A stretch of DNA of 64,000 bases from the NCBI RefSeq assembly GCF_001676705.1, contig NZ_CP016170.1, positions 4,278,001 through 4,342,000 on the forward strand, read 5' to 3'. The position numbers and the translations under genes are program-made. The stretch comes from Bordetella bronchialis. GTDB lineage: Bacteria; Pseudomonadota; Gammaproteobacteria; Burkholderiales; Burkholderiaceae_B. Shown piece after piece: positions 27,587-36,229 of this stretch (the first letter of the stretch is position 1; every line of letters starts with the position of its first letter). The notes beneath the pieces are model-generated. The model searched no databases. It was given only the letters and a program-made list of their open reading frames with translations, and was not told the DNA's origin.

Positions 27587-28597
27587 ATGGACCGCCACGG
27601 GGGTGCATCATCCAGCACGGCCTCGGGCGGCGGCGCGGCCACCGCGGCCATGGCATTCCAGGCCGGCGGCGCGGCCGATGGGCGCCCCGCATCCGTACGC
27701 GCCGGCATCGCGCTGTTCCTCGCCGCCTTGTGCGCCTTCGCCACCTACGATGCCTTCTGCAAGCACATGCTGGCGACCTATTCTTCGCCCTTCATGAATC
27801 TGACGCGCTACGTCGCGGTCAGCGCGATCGCCCTGGTCTGGCTGGCGCGCCAGGCCGGCCATGGCATGCAATGGCGCCTGTGGCGCGCGCCGCATCGCCG
27901 ATTGCTGCTGGCGCGCAGCGTGGCGCTGGCCTGCGTCGCAACGGCCTTCATGACGGCGCTAACCATCATGCCGCTGGCCGAGGCGACGGCCATCTACTTC
28001 ACCTCGCCCTTGATCATGGTGGCGCTCTCGCCCTGGCTGCTGGGCGAGCGCGTCGGGCCCATGCAGTGGTCGGCCGTGATCGCCGGCTTCGCCGGCATGC
28101 TGCTCATCGTGCGGCCCGGCGGCGACCTGCCCTGGGCGGGCACCGTGCTGATGGCCATTGCCGCCGTCTGCTATGCCTTCTTCCAGCTCTTGACGCGCCG
28201 GCTCTCGGGCCTGGTGGCCGCGCCGGTGCAGTACGCCTATATGGCCCTGGTCTGCCTGGTCATTACCGGCACGCCGGCCTTCCTGGCCCTGCCCTCTCCC
28301 TGGCCCGATTGGCCGCAGCTCCTGCTGCTGCTGGCGGGCGGCGCGTGCAGCGGCCTGGCCCAGCTTCTGTTGCTTGCCGCCTTTCGCCGCGCGCAGGCCT
28401 CCATCCTGGCGCCCCTGAACTATATCCAGCTGATGCTGGCCGTCCTGATCAGCGCCTTCTGGTTCGACCGGCCGCCCGATATGCTGGCGATGGCCGGCAT
28501 CGCGCTGATCATGGGCAGCGGCGCGTGGCTGGCCTTGCGCCGCGCCCGGCCCGCGGGCGTCGGCAGCGCCAGCGGCAACAACTCCACGGCCCGATGA
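27587..28597 (+). CDS. EamA-family (DMT) transporter
   Basis: A 336-residue membrane protein with ten predicted helices in two EamA repeats after a Gly/Ala-rich leader of about 35 residues. Motifs include CAFATYDAFCKHMLATYSSPFMNLTRY in helix 1-2 and LAEATAIYFTSPLIMVALSPWLLGERV in the first repeat, typical of RarD/RhaT-like DMT exporters. The ATG at 27587 is one base after the dehydrogenase stop. It probably exports an amino acid or a product of the same unit. Its own stop overlaps the next start (ATGA). Confidence 0.88.
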   Translation: MDRHGGASSSTASGGGAATAAMAFQAGGAADGRPASVRAGIALFLAALCAFATYDAFCKHMLATYSSPFMNLTRYVAVSAIALVWLARQAGHGMQWRLWRAPHRRLLLARSVALACVATAFMTALTIMPLAEATAIYFTSPLIMVALSPWLLGERVGPMQWSAVIAGFAGMLLIVRPGGDLPWAGTVLMAIAAVCYAFFQLLTRRLSGLVAAPVQYAYMALVCLVITGTPAFLALPSPWPDWPQLLLLLAGGACSGLAQLLLLAAFRRAQASILAPLNYIQLMLAVLISAFWFDRPPDMLAMAGIALIMGSGAWLALRRARPAGVGSASGNNSTAR

Positions 28598-29412
28598 TGA
28601 ACGCAACAACGATGCAGGGCGTGGACACACGCGCGACGCAGGACGACGAGAGCGGCTTCGCCTCCATCGCCAGTACCGACCTGGTGGCCGAGGTCGAGGC
28701 GCAATTGATACACGCCATCGCGGAAGGCCGCCTTCCCCCGGGCAGCCGCATCATCGAGGCCGAACTGGCCCGCCGCATGGGCATCAGCCGCGCGCCCGTG
28801 CGCGAAGCCGCCCGCCGGCTGGAACGCCAGGGCCTGGTCGTCGCCCGGCCGCGGCACGGATTCACGGTGCGGACCATCACGGCCGGCGAGATCGACGATC
28901 TATACCAGGTGCGGCTGCACATGGAACTGCAGGCGGTGGAGCTGGCTTGCAGGAACGCCGACGATGCCGGCATGCAGCGCCTGCAGGCCGCGCTGGCGCG
29001 CATGGTGGCCGAGGCCGCCACGGCACCGCAGACGCAGCGGGTCATGCGCGACCTGGAATTCCACACCTTGATCTGCGAGCTTTCCGGCAATGGCTATCTG
29101 CTGCGCCTGTTCATGAATATGCGCACGGAACTGCGCATGATCATGGCGCTGATCGAATTGGCCTACCAGGACCCGCAGCGCGTGGCGGAAACCCACCAGC
29201 CCATCGTCGATTGCCTGCGCCGGCGCGACGTCGCCGCGGCGTGCGCGGCGATGCGCCTGCACCTGGAAGACGCGCGGCTGCACGTACGCGCGCTTTACCA
29301 GGAGAAGCATGGAAGGGACGATCATCCCCCGGGCCCCGCATCGGCGCCGGCGGCTTCCGTGACGTCCCGGAGTATCCCGAAGAAGGACCCGAACGAGGAC
29401 ATTACCGCATGA
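28594..29412 (+). CDS. GntR-family (FCD) transcriptional regulator
   Basis: A 272-residue regulator: winged HTH at about residues 25-90 (RIIEAELARRMGISRAPVREAARRLERQGLV) and an all-helical FCD ligand domain at about 100-235 with metal-type residues (LEFHTLICELSGN and ETHQPIVDCL). The first 24 and last 30 residues look disordered. Translation is coupled to the EamA gene. It is the only regulator in the 20581-30468 unit and likely controls it, perhaps through the palindrome at 20499-20515. Confidence 0.92.
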   Translation: MMNATTMQGVDTRATQDDESGFASIASTDLVAEVEAQLIHAIAEGRLPPGSRIIEAELARRMGISRAPVREAARRLERQGLVVARPRHGFTVRTITAGEIDDLYQVRLHMELQAVELACRNADDAGMQRLQAALARMVAEAATAPQTQRVMRDLEFHTLICELSGNGYLLRLFMNMRTELRMIMALIELAYQDPQRVAETHQPIVDCLRRRDVAAACAAMRLHLEDARLHVRALYQEKHGRDDHPPGPASAPAASVTSRSIPKKDPNEDITA

Positions 29413-29448
29413 CGGCAGCGCCATAAAACCGCGGAAGGACACGCAGAC

Positions 29449-30468
29449 ATGAAAGCCTATTTCCACGAAGACCAGAAACTCCATCACCCACGCACTTACT
29501 TCTCGCGCGGCAAAATGCGGGACCCGCAGGAGATCCCTTCCCGCCTGGACGGCCTTGTCGCCGCCTCGCGCAAGCTCGGCTTCGACGTTCTGGCGCCCGC
29601 CGACCACGGCGCGGGCGCCATCGCCGCCATCCATGCCCTGGACTACCTGCGGTTCCTGCAATCCGTGCACCAGCAATGGAAGCGGATGCCGGAGGACTGG
29701 GGCGATGAAGTCATGTCCACTATCTTCGTGCGCGAGCGCAATCCGCTGCGCGGCGTGCTGGCGCAGGCCGCGCGCTATCTGGCCGATGGCAGCTGCCCCG
29801 TGGGCGAACACACCTGGCATTCGGCCTATTGGTCCGCCCAATGCGCCATCGCCGGCGCACAGTCCCTGATCGCGGGCGAGCGCCACGCCTACGCCATCTG
29901 CCGGCCGCCCGGCCACCATGCGCGGCGCGACGCCGCGGGCGGCTTCTGCTATCTGAACAACGCCGCCATCGCCGCCCAGCACCTGACGGCGAAGTACCCC
30001 AAGGTAGCGATCCTGGATACCGACATGCATCATGGCCAGGGCATCCAGGAGATCTTCTACACGCGCAGCGACGTGCTCTACGTCTCCATCCACGGCGACC
30101 CCGAGAACTTCTATCCCGCCGTCGCGGGTTTCGAGGACGAACGCGGCGAAGGCCAGGGCTACGGCTACAACATCAACCTGCCCATGCCGCACGGCTCGCC
30201 GGAATCGGTGTTCTTCGACCGCCTGGCACAGGCGCGGCGCGCGATCGAGCTGTTCCAGCCCGACGCGCTGGTGCTGTCGCTGGGCTTCGACATCTTCGAG
30301 AAGGACCCGCAGGCCAAGGTGGCGGTCACCGAGGGCGGCTTCGAACGCCTCGGCCGGGAAGTGGGTGCGCTGAAGCTGCCTACGCTGGTCGTGCAGGAAG
30401 GGGGTTATTACATCGAGGGCCTGGAATCCAACGCGACGCGCTTCTTTGGCGGACTGGCCAACGCTTGA
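29449..30468 (+). CDS. Histone deacetylase/acetylpolyamine amidohydrolase family enzyme
   Basis: A 339-residue zinc hydrolase that removes acyl groups from amines. The active site is intact: PPGHHA (His156-His157), the zinc site DTDMHHGQG (Asp192, His194), a further zinc Asp281 in LGFDIFEKDP and the transition-state tyrosine in GGYY (320-321). The RPPGHHARRDAAGGFCYLNNAAIAA segment is characteristic of bacterial acetylpolyamine amidohydrolases. It is the last gene of a unit containing a peptide/amine ABC importer, a fitting partner for deacetylating imported N-acetylated polyamines or similar amines. The natural substrate is inferred. Confidence 0.92.
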   Translation: MKAYFHEDQKLHHPRTYFSRGKMRDPQEIPSRLDGLVAASRKLGFDVLAPADHGAGAIAAIHALDYLRFLQSVHQQWKRMPEDWGDEVMSTIFVRERNPLRGVLAQAARYLADGSCPVGEHTWHSAYWSAQCAIAGAQSLIAGERHAYAICRPPGHHARRDAAGGFCYLNNAAIAAQHLTAKYPKVAILDTDMHHGQGIQEIFYTRSDVLYVSIHGDPENFYPAVAGFEDERGEGQGYGYNINLPMPHGSPESVFFDRLAQARRAIELFQPDALVLSLGFDIFEKDPQAKVAVTEGGFERLGREVGALKLPTLVVQEGGYYIEGLESNATRFFGGLANA

Positions 30469-30471
30469 GAC

Positions 30472-31443
30472 TCACACGCGCGGCCGACGCGTGGACGGCC
30501 GCGCGGATGATGCCTTGAAGGCGCGCGCGGGCGCCGCCGGGACGGCCCCGCCACCGCCCCTGTGGGCCCCATTGCCGTCCGGGCAACACGCCAGGAACGC
30601 CTTCAAGATGGGGGACCCGTCGCCGCGCCGCCACGCGATGGCGATATCGGCCGCGGCGTAGTCTTCGCGCAATCGGCGATAAGCCACTTTGCGGCCGTGC
30701 AGGTGCTCCATGGTTTCCGGCACCAGCGCTACCCCGGCTCCGGCGGCGACCATGCCCAGCACCGATTCCATCGGTTCGGCTTCCTGGACGACGTTCGGCA
30801 CGAAGCCGGCGCGCCGGCACACCTGCAAGGCCAGCCGTCCGAATCCTCGCCCCTTGGCCCAAGGCACCATGACGAAATCCTGCTCGGCAAGATCGCGCAG
30901 CGACAAGCCGCGACGCCTGGCCAATGCATGGTCGGCCGGCAGCGCGGCCAGCAGGCGCATGCGCGTCAACTTGCGGGTTTCGATCTGCTCGTCGTCCACG
31001 GGCAGCACGACCAGGCCCACGTCGATGCGGCCTTCGATCAGCGCCGCCTGGTGGTACGCCAGGTTCAGGGGATTGAGGACCAGTTCGACCTCTGGATGGC
31101 GGCGCCGGAATAGCGCCAGTGCGTCGGGAAAGAGATGGGCGGCCGTACCGCCCAGGCCCAGGGATATCTTGCCCACTTGTCCCGCCGCCACGCGCCGCGT
31201 GGAAACCACCGCGGCCTGCGCCGCGGCCACCAGCGCGCGTGCCTGGTCATAGAAGTGCTGGCCCGCGCTGGTAAGCCGCACGTACTGCTTGGACCGTTCG
31301 AACAGCGGCGTGCCGATTTCGGCTTCCAGCAGCATGATCTGCCGGCTGACCGGCGGCTGGGACACATGCAACTGCGCGGCGGCGCGGGTGAAGCTGAGCT
31401 CCTCGGCAACCGCCAGGAAGTAGCGAAGCTGGCGCAGTTCCAT
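30472..31443 (-). CDS. LysR-family transcriptional regulator
   Basis: A 323-residue LysR protein with the classic N-terminal HTH (MELRQLRYFLAVAEELSFTRAAAQLHVSQPPVSRQI, residues 1-36) of the CbnR/BenM branch, and a C-terminal effector domain. The last 40 residues are Ala/Arg-rich and probably disordered. Its stop lies three bases after the convergent deacetylase-family gene's stop. It is divergent from the two tandem hydrolases at 31541, with a textbook LysR box directly before its own start, so it almost certainly controls that catabolic unit. Confidence 0.93.
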   Translation of the reverse strand: MELRQLRYFLAVAEELSFTRAAAQLHVSQPPVSRQIMLLEAEIGTPLFERSKQYVRLTSAGQHFYDQARALVAAAQAAVVSTRRVAAGQVGKISLGLGGTAAHLFPDALALFRRRHPEVELVLNPLNLAYHQAALIEGRIDVGLVVLPVDDEQIETRKLTRMRLLAALPADHALARRRGLSLRDLAEQDFVMVPWAKGRGFGRLALQVCRRAGFVPNVVQEAEPMESVLGMVAAGAGVALVPETMEHLHGRKVAYRRLREDYAAADIAIAWRRGDGSPILKAFLACCPDGNGAHRGGGGAVPAAPARAFKASSARPSTRRPRV

Positions 31444-31464
31444 GTAATACCTTTAAAGCATTAC
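31444..31464. promoter_or_regulatory. LysR box GTAAT-N11-ATTAC
   Basis: A perfect inverted repeat, GTAAT and ATTAC around 11 bases (ACCTTTAAAGC), sits immediately upstream of the LysR start codon and 77 bases before the divergent hydrolase gene. It fits the T-N11-A operator consensus of this family exactly. An AT-rich patch follows at about 31475-31485. Confidence 0.7.
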
Positions 31465-31540
31465 GGTGGTGCCAATTATATATTGGACGACTTACGGCGC
31501 CGTTCTTAATCTGGACAGGCCTGCACATCGGAACGCCGCC

Positions 31541-32470
31541 ATGAGACAGCCAGACCCGCAGCCCGCCACCGCCACCCGCCCGCGCATGCCGGAAGGCCGC
31601 TGGGTCGATGTCCAAGGGGTGCCTACCCGCTACTTCGAAGCCGGCGCCGGCGAGCCGGTGGTCTTCATCTACGGCGGCAACTTCGGCATGGCCGATGGCG
31701 CCTCCAGCGCCTACACCTGGAACCTGAACCTGGAACCGTTGGCCCGGGCCGGCTATCGCGCCATCGCCTTCGACAAGCTGGGCCAGGGCGAAACCGGCAA
31801 CCCCATGCGCGACGAGGACTACACCATGCAGGCGGTGGTGGACCATGCCGCCGCCTTCCTGCGCGCGCTGGACCTGCCGCCCGTGCATCTGGTCGGCCAC
31901 TCGCGCGGCGGCTATGCGGCGACGCGGCTGACCCTGCAGCACCACCATGCCGTACGCACGCTCACCATCGTCAATAGCGGCACCCTGAGCCCCGGCGTGG
32001 GCACCAACGAGGTCATCCTGTGCAACCCGCCCCATCCCCGCGGCAGCCGCGAGGCCGTGCGCTGGGTCTACGAGAACTACAGCCACGATCCCGGCGTCGT
32101 CACGGAAGAATGGGTCGACGCCGTCATGCGCATCCTGGCCTTGGAGAAATACCAGCACACGGTACGCAAGATGGCCGGCGAAGGGCTGGCGGAGCGCGTA
32201 TTCCTGCCCGAGCTCGCGCGGCAGAAGGGCCAGACGCTGCGCTGGCTGGACGAAGGCAGATTGCAGCGGCCTGTGCAGATCGTCTGGGGCTACAACGACC
32301 GTACCGCGGTGCTGGAACGCGGCATGGAGCTATTCCGCATGGTCTCGCGCCACCAGCGGCAAGCGCAATTCCACGTGATCAACGAGTCGGGGCATTTCCC
32401 GTTTCGCGAGCATCCCGCGCAGTTCAACGCCTTGCTGGCGCGCTTCTTCGCCCTGCAAGGCGCGCAATGA
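31541..32470 (+). CDS. Alpha/beta hydrolase, MhpC-like
   Basis: A 309-residue hydrolase with a full triad: nucleophile Ser121 in GHSRGG, an acid probably in WGYNDRTAV and His285 in ESGHFPF. The sequence style is that of meta-cleavage product (C-C) hydrolases. The ATG at 31541 gives the usual N-terminus; 25 in-frame codons upstream run into the operator region. It is followed ten bases later by a related hydrolase and then a Bug receptor, forming a LysR-controlled unit for an organic acid or ester. Confidence 0.87.
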   Translation: MRQPDPQPATATRPRMPEGRWVDVQGVPTRYFEAGAGEPVVFIYGGNFGMADGASSAYTWNLNLEPLARAGYRAIAFDKLGQGETGNPMRDEDYTMQAVVDHAAAFLRALDLPPVHLVGHSRGGYAATRLTLQHHHAVRTLTIVNSGTLSPGVGTNEVILCNPPHPRGSREAVRWVYENYSHDPGVVTEEWVDAVMRILALEKYQHTVRKMAGEGLAERVFLPELARQKGQTLRWLDEGRLQRPVQIVWGYNDRTAVLERGMELFRMVSRHQRQAQFHVINESGHFPFREHPAQFNALLARFFALQGAQ

Positions 32471-32480
32471 GGACGACGAT

Positions 32481-33446
32481 ATGAGTGGCGCTATGAACGG
32501 TGCATCCATGACGGCACCTGCCTTGCACGCCCAGGTATTGGACATCGGCGGCCGCGCCGCCCGCATCCTGCGCGGTCGCGCGGGCGATGCCGCGATCCCG
32601 GGCGCGGGCGATGCCGAGACCGCGACCGTATTCGTGCACGGCGGGGTGCCGGGGCTGAGTCCCTACAGCAGCGGGGCGCATATCTGGGGAGAGGTGCTGG
32701 CACGCTATGCGCGGGATGGCGCGGTTATCGCGCTGGACCTGCCTGGCTTCGGCGGCAGCGATGGGCCTGGCACATCCGGCACATTGGGCGCGGCGCAACC
32801 GCAATACGACATCGACACCATGGCCGACCACATCGACGCCGTCGTGCGCGCGGCCGGCGTGCGCCGCTGCCATGTGGTGGCGCACGATACCGGCGGCCTG
32901 GCCGCCTTGCTGCTGGCCTGCCGCCAGCCGAGCTATATCGCCGCGGTCAGCGTGGTGTCGTCCGTCGCAGCCGCTCCGACCGGCGACGGCGTCGAGAACA
33001 CCGCCCTGGCCTATCCACCGCAACCCTTGGGATCCCGCGAGTCCCAGCGCTGGGCGCTGGAACACCTGTCCTACGCACATCATCATGTGTCGGACGTACT
33101 GGACGAGTGCGTGCAGGCCGCAGGGCAAGCGCCGCAGCAAGCGGCAGCGGTGTACATGCGCGACCCCGCCGTCCGCCACGCCTGGAACAGCTCCGTCGCA
33201 CGCGCCAAGGCGCGGCTCTTCGAACTGTGCCGCGGTCCGGGCGTGCCCGTGCCGGTCCAGGTTCTCTGGGGCACCCACGATCCCACGGGCACCATCGACC
33301 AGGCGCTGTGGCTATACCGCATCCTGGCGCAGCGCCAGCCGATGGCACATTTCCACCTGATCAACCGGGCCGGCGCACTGCCCTTTCGCGAAGAGCCGGA
33401 GATCTTCCACGCCGTCACCGCCGCATTCTTCGACGCCGTTCGCTGA
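32481..33446 (+). CDS. Alpha/beta-hydrolase-fold protein with altered catalytic residues
   Basis: A 321-residue paralogue of the preceding hydrolase. The nucleophile elbow reads AHDTGG, so the usual Ser is Asp136, as in dehalogenases and epoxide hydrolases. At the place of the catalytic histidine the sequence is NRAGALPFREEPEIF, with Ala299 where the neighbour has His in ESGHFPFREHPAQF. The acid-site segment WGTHDPTGT is kept. With both nucleophile type and base changed, it may not be a standard hydrolase; it might catalyse another reaction or support its neighbour. The start at 32481 gives an Ala-rich N-terminus; a later Met is possible. Confidence 0.82.
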   Translation: MSGAMNGASMTAPALHAQVLDIGGRAARILRGRAGDAAIPGAGDAETATVFVHGGVPGLSPYSSGAHIWGEVLARYARDGAVIALDLPGFGGSDGPGTSGTLGAAQPQYDIDTMADHIDAVVRAAGVRRCHVVAHDTGGLAALLLACRQPSYIAAVSVVSSVAAAPTGDGVENTALAYPPQPLGSRESQRWALEHLSYAHHHVSDVLDECVQAAGQAPQQAAAVYMRDPAVRHAWNSSVARAKARLFELCRGPGVPVPVQVLWGTHDPTGTIDQALWLYRILAQRQPMAHFHLINRAGALPFREEPEIFHAVTAAFFDAVR

Positions 33447-33484
33447 ACCAGCGGCCGCACGGCCGCATACAAGGGGAATACACC

Positions 33485-34462
33485 ATGAAGCGATTACTGG
33501 CAGCATTCCTGGCAAGCACCGCCGCCCTGCTCGCGACGCCCGGCGCGGCGGCCGGGGATTATCCGGACCGCCCGATACGGCTGATCATGCCATTCAGTCC
33601 CGGCGGGCCGACGGACATGGTGGCGCGTGTGCTGGCCCAGCATGCCGGGCAGCGCCTGGGCCAGACCATCATTGTGGAGAACCGCCCCGGCGCCAACGGC
33701 ATCATCGGCACGGGCGCGGTGGCCAGCGCGCCGCCCGACGGCTATACGCTGCTGCTCGCCCCGACCTCCCACACCATCAACCCCAGCCTGTACAAGAAGC
33801 TGCCCTATGACACCGTGCGGGACTTCGCCTCGGTGATCTACGTGGGGAACTCGCCGGGGCTGGTGCTGGTCGTGGGCAACCAGGTGCCGGCGCAGTCCGT
33901 ACAGGAACTGATCGAGCTCACCAAGAAGCCGGGCGCCTCCGTGGCCTACGGATCGGCCGGCAACGGCAACCTGCTGCACCTGGCGGGCGAATACTTCAAC
34001 CGCGCCACGGGCGCCCGCATGCTGCACGTGCCGTACAAAGGCGCGGGCGCCATCATCGCTGGACTGTATTCAGGCGAGATCCAGGCCGCCTTCCTGGGTC
34101 CGCCCCAGGCGGCGGAGCTGATCCAGGGCGGCAAGCTGCGCGGCCTGGCCGTGACCAGCCCCAAGCGCATCCCGCAATTGCCGCAGCTGCCCACCATCGC
34201 CGAATCCGGCTTCCCGGGCTACGACTTCGACGGCGGCATCCAGGCGGCCATCTACGCGCCGGCGGGCACGCCGCCCGCCATCCTCGCCAAGCTGAATGAA
34301 GCCTTCAACGCGGTCTTGAAGGAGCCCGAGATCCGCGACCGCTTCGCAACGCTGGCCCTGGACATCGCCGGCGGGCCGCCTTCCGTGCTGGACAAGCAGG
34401 TGGCGACCCGCATGGCGCTGTACGCGGGGCTGGTCCGGCAAGCCGGGATAGAACCGGAGTAG
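33485..34462 (+). CDS. Bug-family tripartite tricarboxylate solute receptor
   Basis: A 325-residue periplasmic binding protein with a Sec signal peptide (MKRLLAAFLASTAALLATPG, cleavage after AAA-type site near residue 23). Mature landmarks are YPDRPIRLIMPFSPGGPTD near residue 26, VENRPGANGIIG and LHVPYKGAGAI, the signature of Bug receptors that bind carboxylates. No membrane partners (TctA/TctB types) are adjacent, the usual situation for Bug paralogues in Bordetella. It lies 38 bases after the second hydrolase, so it likely captures that unit's substrate. Confidence 0.95.
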   Translation: MKRLLAAFLASTAALLATPGAAAGDYPDRPIRLIMPFSPGGPTDMVARVLAQHAGQRLGQTIIVENRPGANGIIGTGAVASAPPDGYTLLLAPTSHTINPSLYKKLPYDTVRDFASVIYVGNSPGLVLVVGNQVPAQSVQELIELTKKPGASVAYGSAGNGNLLHLAGEYFNRATGARMLHVPYKGAGAIIAGLYSGEIQAAFLGPPQAAELIQGGKLRGLAVTSPKRIPQLPQLPTIAESGFPGYDFDGGIQAAIYAPAGTPPAILAKLNEAFNAVLKEPEIRDRFATLALDIAGGPPSVLDKQVATRMALYAGLVRQAGIEPE

Positions 34463-34573
34463 GTGCAGGGCCTTCAAACGTGGCTTGCCGTGATGTCACA
34501 ACGGTGGCCCTGACGTCATCTCCTTGCCTGAACACAGGCCGCCGCCATGGCGGCACAACCAAAGAGCACGCAC

Positions 34574-35431
34574 ATGAACAAGCCCTCCTCCCGCTACCCT
34601 CGTGAATGGCAATGGCCGGGCGGCGAAAACATCGCGATCTCCGTCACGCTGGCCTTCGAGTCCTTCGTGAACCACAGCCAGATCACGCTGGAGAAAACCG
34701 CCAACAAGACCGACCACTTTTCCCTGAGCTATGCCCAATACGGCGCCAAGGCCGGCATCTGGCGCCTGATGGATCTGCTGGACGAATTCGGCATCAAGAG
34801 CAATGTGTCCACCAACGGCCTGGCGGCGGAGCGCCATCCCGATGTCATCCGCGCCCTGACCGACGCCGGCCACGAAGTGGCGGGCCACGCCTGGGCCAAC
34901 GACATCCTGATGCGCGACGACGACCCGGCGGCCGAGCTCGAGGAAATCCGCCGCTGCACGCGCGTGCTGACGGAAACCGCCGGCCGCCCGCCGTCCGGAT
35001 GGACCAGTCCCGGCAGCGCCGGCTCGGCCAATACGCTGGATTTCCTGGTGCAGGAAGGCTATCTGTGGAACGCCGACGATGCCAGCGACGACCTGCCCTT
35101 CCTCCGGCAGACCGCCCACGGCCCCATCGTCATCATGCCGCGCACCAACCTGCCCCATAACGACCTGTGGATGTGGGTGCTGGGCCGCAATCCACCCGGC
35201 ATCATCTGGGACGGCTTCAAGGACACCTTCGACGAGCTATACCGCGAAGGCCGGGCGGGCAAGCCGAAGTGGACGGAAATCACCCTGCACGCCCACATGG
35301 CGGGCCGGCCCACGCTGATTCCCACCTTGCGGCGCTGCTTGCAGTACGCCATGGGCCACGAAGGCGTTTGGTGGGCGACGAAGACGCAGATTGCGGCGTG
35401 GGCGAAGCAGCGGGAGGGAACGTCCGCGTAA
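34574..35431 (+). CDS. Polysaccharide deacetylase (NodB/PuuE-like) family protein
   Basis: A 285-residue protein with the NodB homology fold: VTLAFESF at the position of motif 1 (residue about 25, where the usual first Asp is Glu), GHEVAGHAW as the metal-type motif 2 near 100, and GWTSPGSAGS as motif 3. This arrangement is close to the PuuE/allantoinase-like branch, which hydrolyses small amides rather than polysaccharides. Start at 34574 is preferred; an ATG at 34547 would add nine residues. It ends the LysR-controlled unit 31541-35431. Substrate unknown. Confidence 0.85.
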   Translation: MNKPSSRYPREWQWPGGENIAISVTLAFESFVNHSQITLEKTANKTDHFSLSYAQYGAKAGIWRLMDLLDEFGIKSNVSTNGLAAERHPDVIRALTDAGHEVAGHAWANDILMRDDDPAAELEEIRRCTRVLTETAGRPPSGWTSPGSAGSANTLDFLVQEGYLWNADDASDDLPFLRQTAHGPIVIMPRTNLPHNDLWMWVLGRNPPGIIWDGFKDTFDELYREGRAGKPKWTEITLHAHMAGRPTLIPTLRRCLQYAMGHEGVWWATKTQIAAWAKQREGTSA

Positions 35432-35480
35432 GGGCATTCCCGAGACGATGTTCCCGGTCCAGCCGCTACATACAGCCAAC

Positions 35481-35831
35481 TCAATTGAGAGACGGAACTC
35501 GGCGACCTCCGGCATTACCCCGAGCCGACATCAACCATTCCGTTCGCGCGATATCCGTGAGCAGCAGCTTTTTCAAATCCTTGACCGGCAGCAGCCGGAC
35601 ATAGGCCGACCACGGTAGCGTGAACACCTGGGACAGTTCGGAAAGGTCGAATTTCCGAGATACTGTCTCGGAATTCTCCACGGGCCGCGCTTCCGTCCCG
35701 GTAATCGCCAGCCGCCGATTCGCCACCAGCTCGGCCGCATCCCGCACCGGTTTATGCTCGGTATGAACGTAGTGCATGAACATCGCCCCAGTCTTTTGGA
35801 CTGTCAGCTTCATGCCCACCTTGGTTGGCAC
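35481..35831 (-). pseudogene. Remnant with similarity to DUF1016/YhcG-type N-terminal domain
   Basis: An isolated 116-residue reading frame between a deacetylase gene and the tRNA-Leu terminator. The segment KFDLSELSQVF-TLPWSAYVRLL recalls the N-terminal part of DUF1016 (YhcG-like PDDEXK) proteins, which are about 350 residues and often carried on genomic islands. The nuclease part is missing and the C-terminus is unrelated (ending RGNAGGRRVPSLN). A direct repeat lies just upstream. It may be a decayed fragment left by an island next to the tRNA; a short unrelated gene is also possible. The family match is by memory and weak. Confidence 0.4.
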
Positions 35832-35850
35832 ACCGGGGTTGGTAATGTGC

Positions 35851-35881
35851 GTCGTCGCTCAATGTGGGTCGTCGCTCAATG
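35851..35881. repeat. Short direct repeat near the tRNA-Leu
   Basis: GTCGTCGCTCAATG occurs twice, at 35851-35864 and 35868-35881, three bases apart. It lies between the gene remnant and the tRNA-Leu terminator and does not copy the tRNA 3' end, so it is not an obvious attachment site. Confidence 0.5.
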
Positions 35882-35913
35882 GCGGATGCCGTAGTGTCGA
35901 GCTGTAGCCGGCG

Positions 35914-35956
35914 TAAAACAAAAAACCCGCGGAACGCTTGCGTTCCCGCGGGTTTT
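35914..35956 (-). terminator. Strong intrinsic terminator of the tpiA-secG-tRNA-Leu unit
   Basis: The arms at 35922-35936 and 35941-35956 pair over 15 bases with one bulged C and a four-base loop. On the minus strand the stem ends in TTTT and continues TTGTTTTA. It lies 28 bases after the tRNA and should end that transcript. Confidence 0.85.
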
Positions 35957-35983
35957 GTTTCCGGTGAGGCCGGATCGTATCCT

Positions 35984-36068
35984 TGGTGCCGACGGCGAGA
36001 CTCGAACTCGCACAGCTTTCGCCACTACCCCCTCAAGATAGCGTGTCTACCAATTTCACCACGTCGGC
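35984..36068 (-). tRNA. tRNA-Leu (anticodon GAG)
   Basis: An 85-base class II tRNA. The acceptor pairs GCCGACG with CGTCGGC, the anticodon stem is CTATC/GGTAG around loop TTGAGGG, with GAG at positions 34-36, and the T-arm loop reads TTCGAGT. CCA is encoded. It follows secG on the same strand with about 160 bases between, and is probably transcribed with tpiA and secG. Confidence 0.97.
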
Positions 36069-36229
36069 TGGGGTTTCTTCCGGGTTCCCCATATAGAGTT
36101 GCCCATACGGGTTTCCCCATATCGCGCCGCATCGGCAGTTGGCCATGTCGCCAACCGCCCGGCATCGCGGAAAGACCGAAATTCTAGCATGGTCGGCGCG
36201 TACCCGCCGCCGACCGGTCCTGTCCTGGC

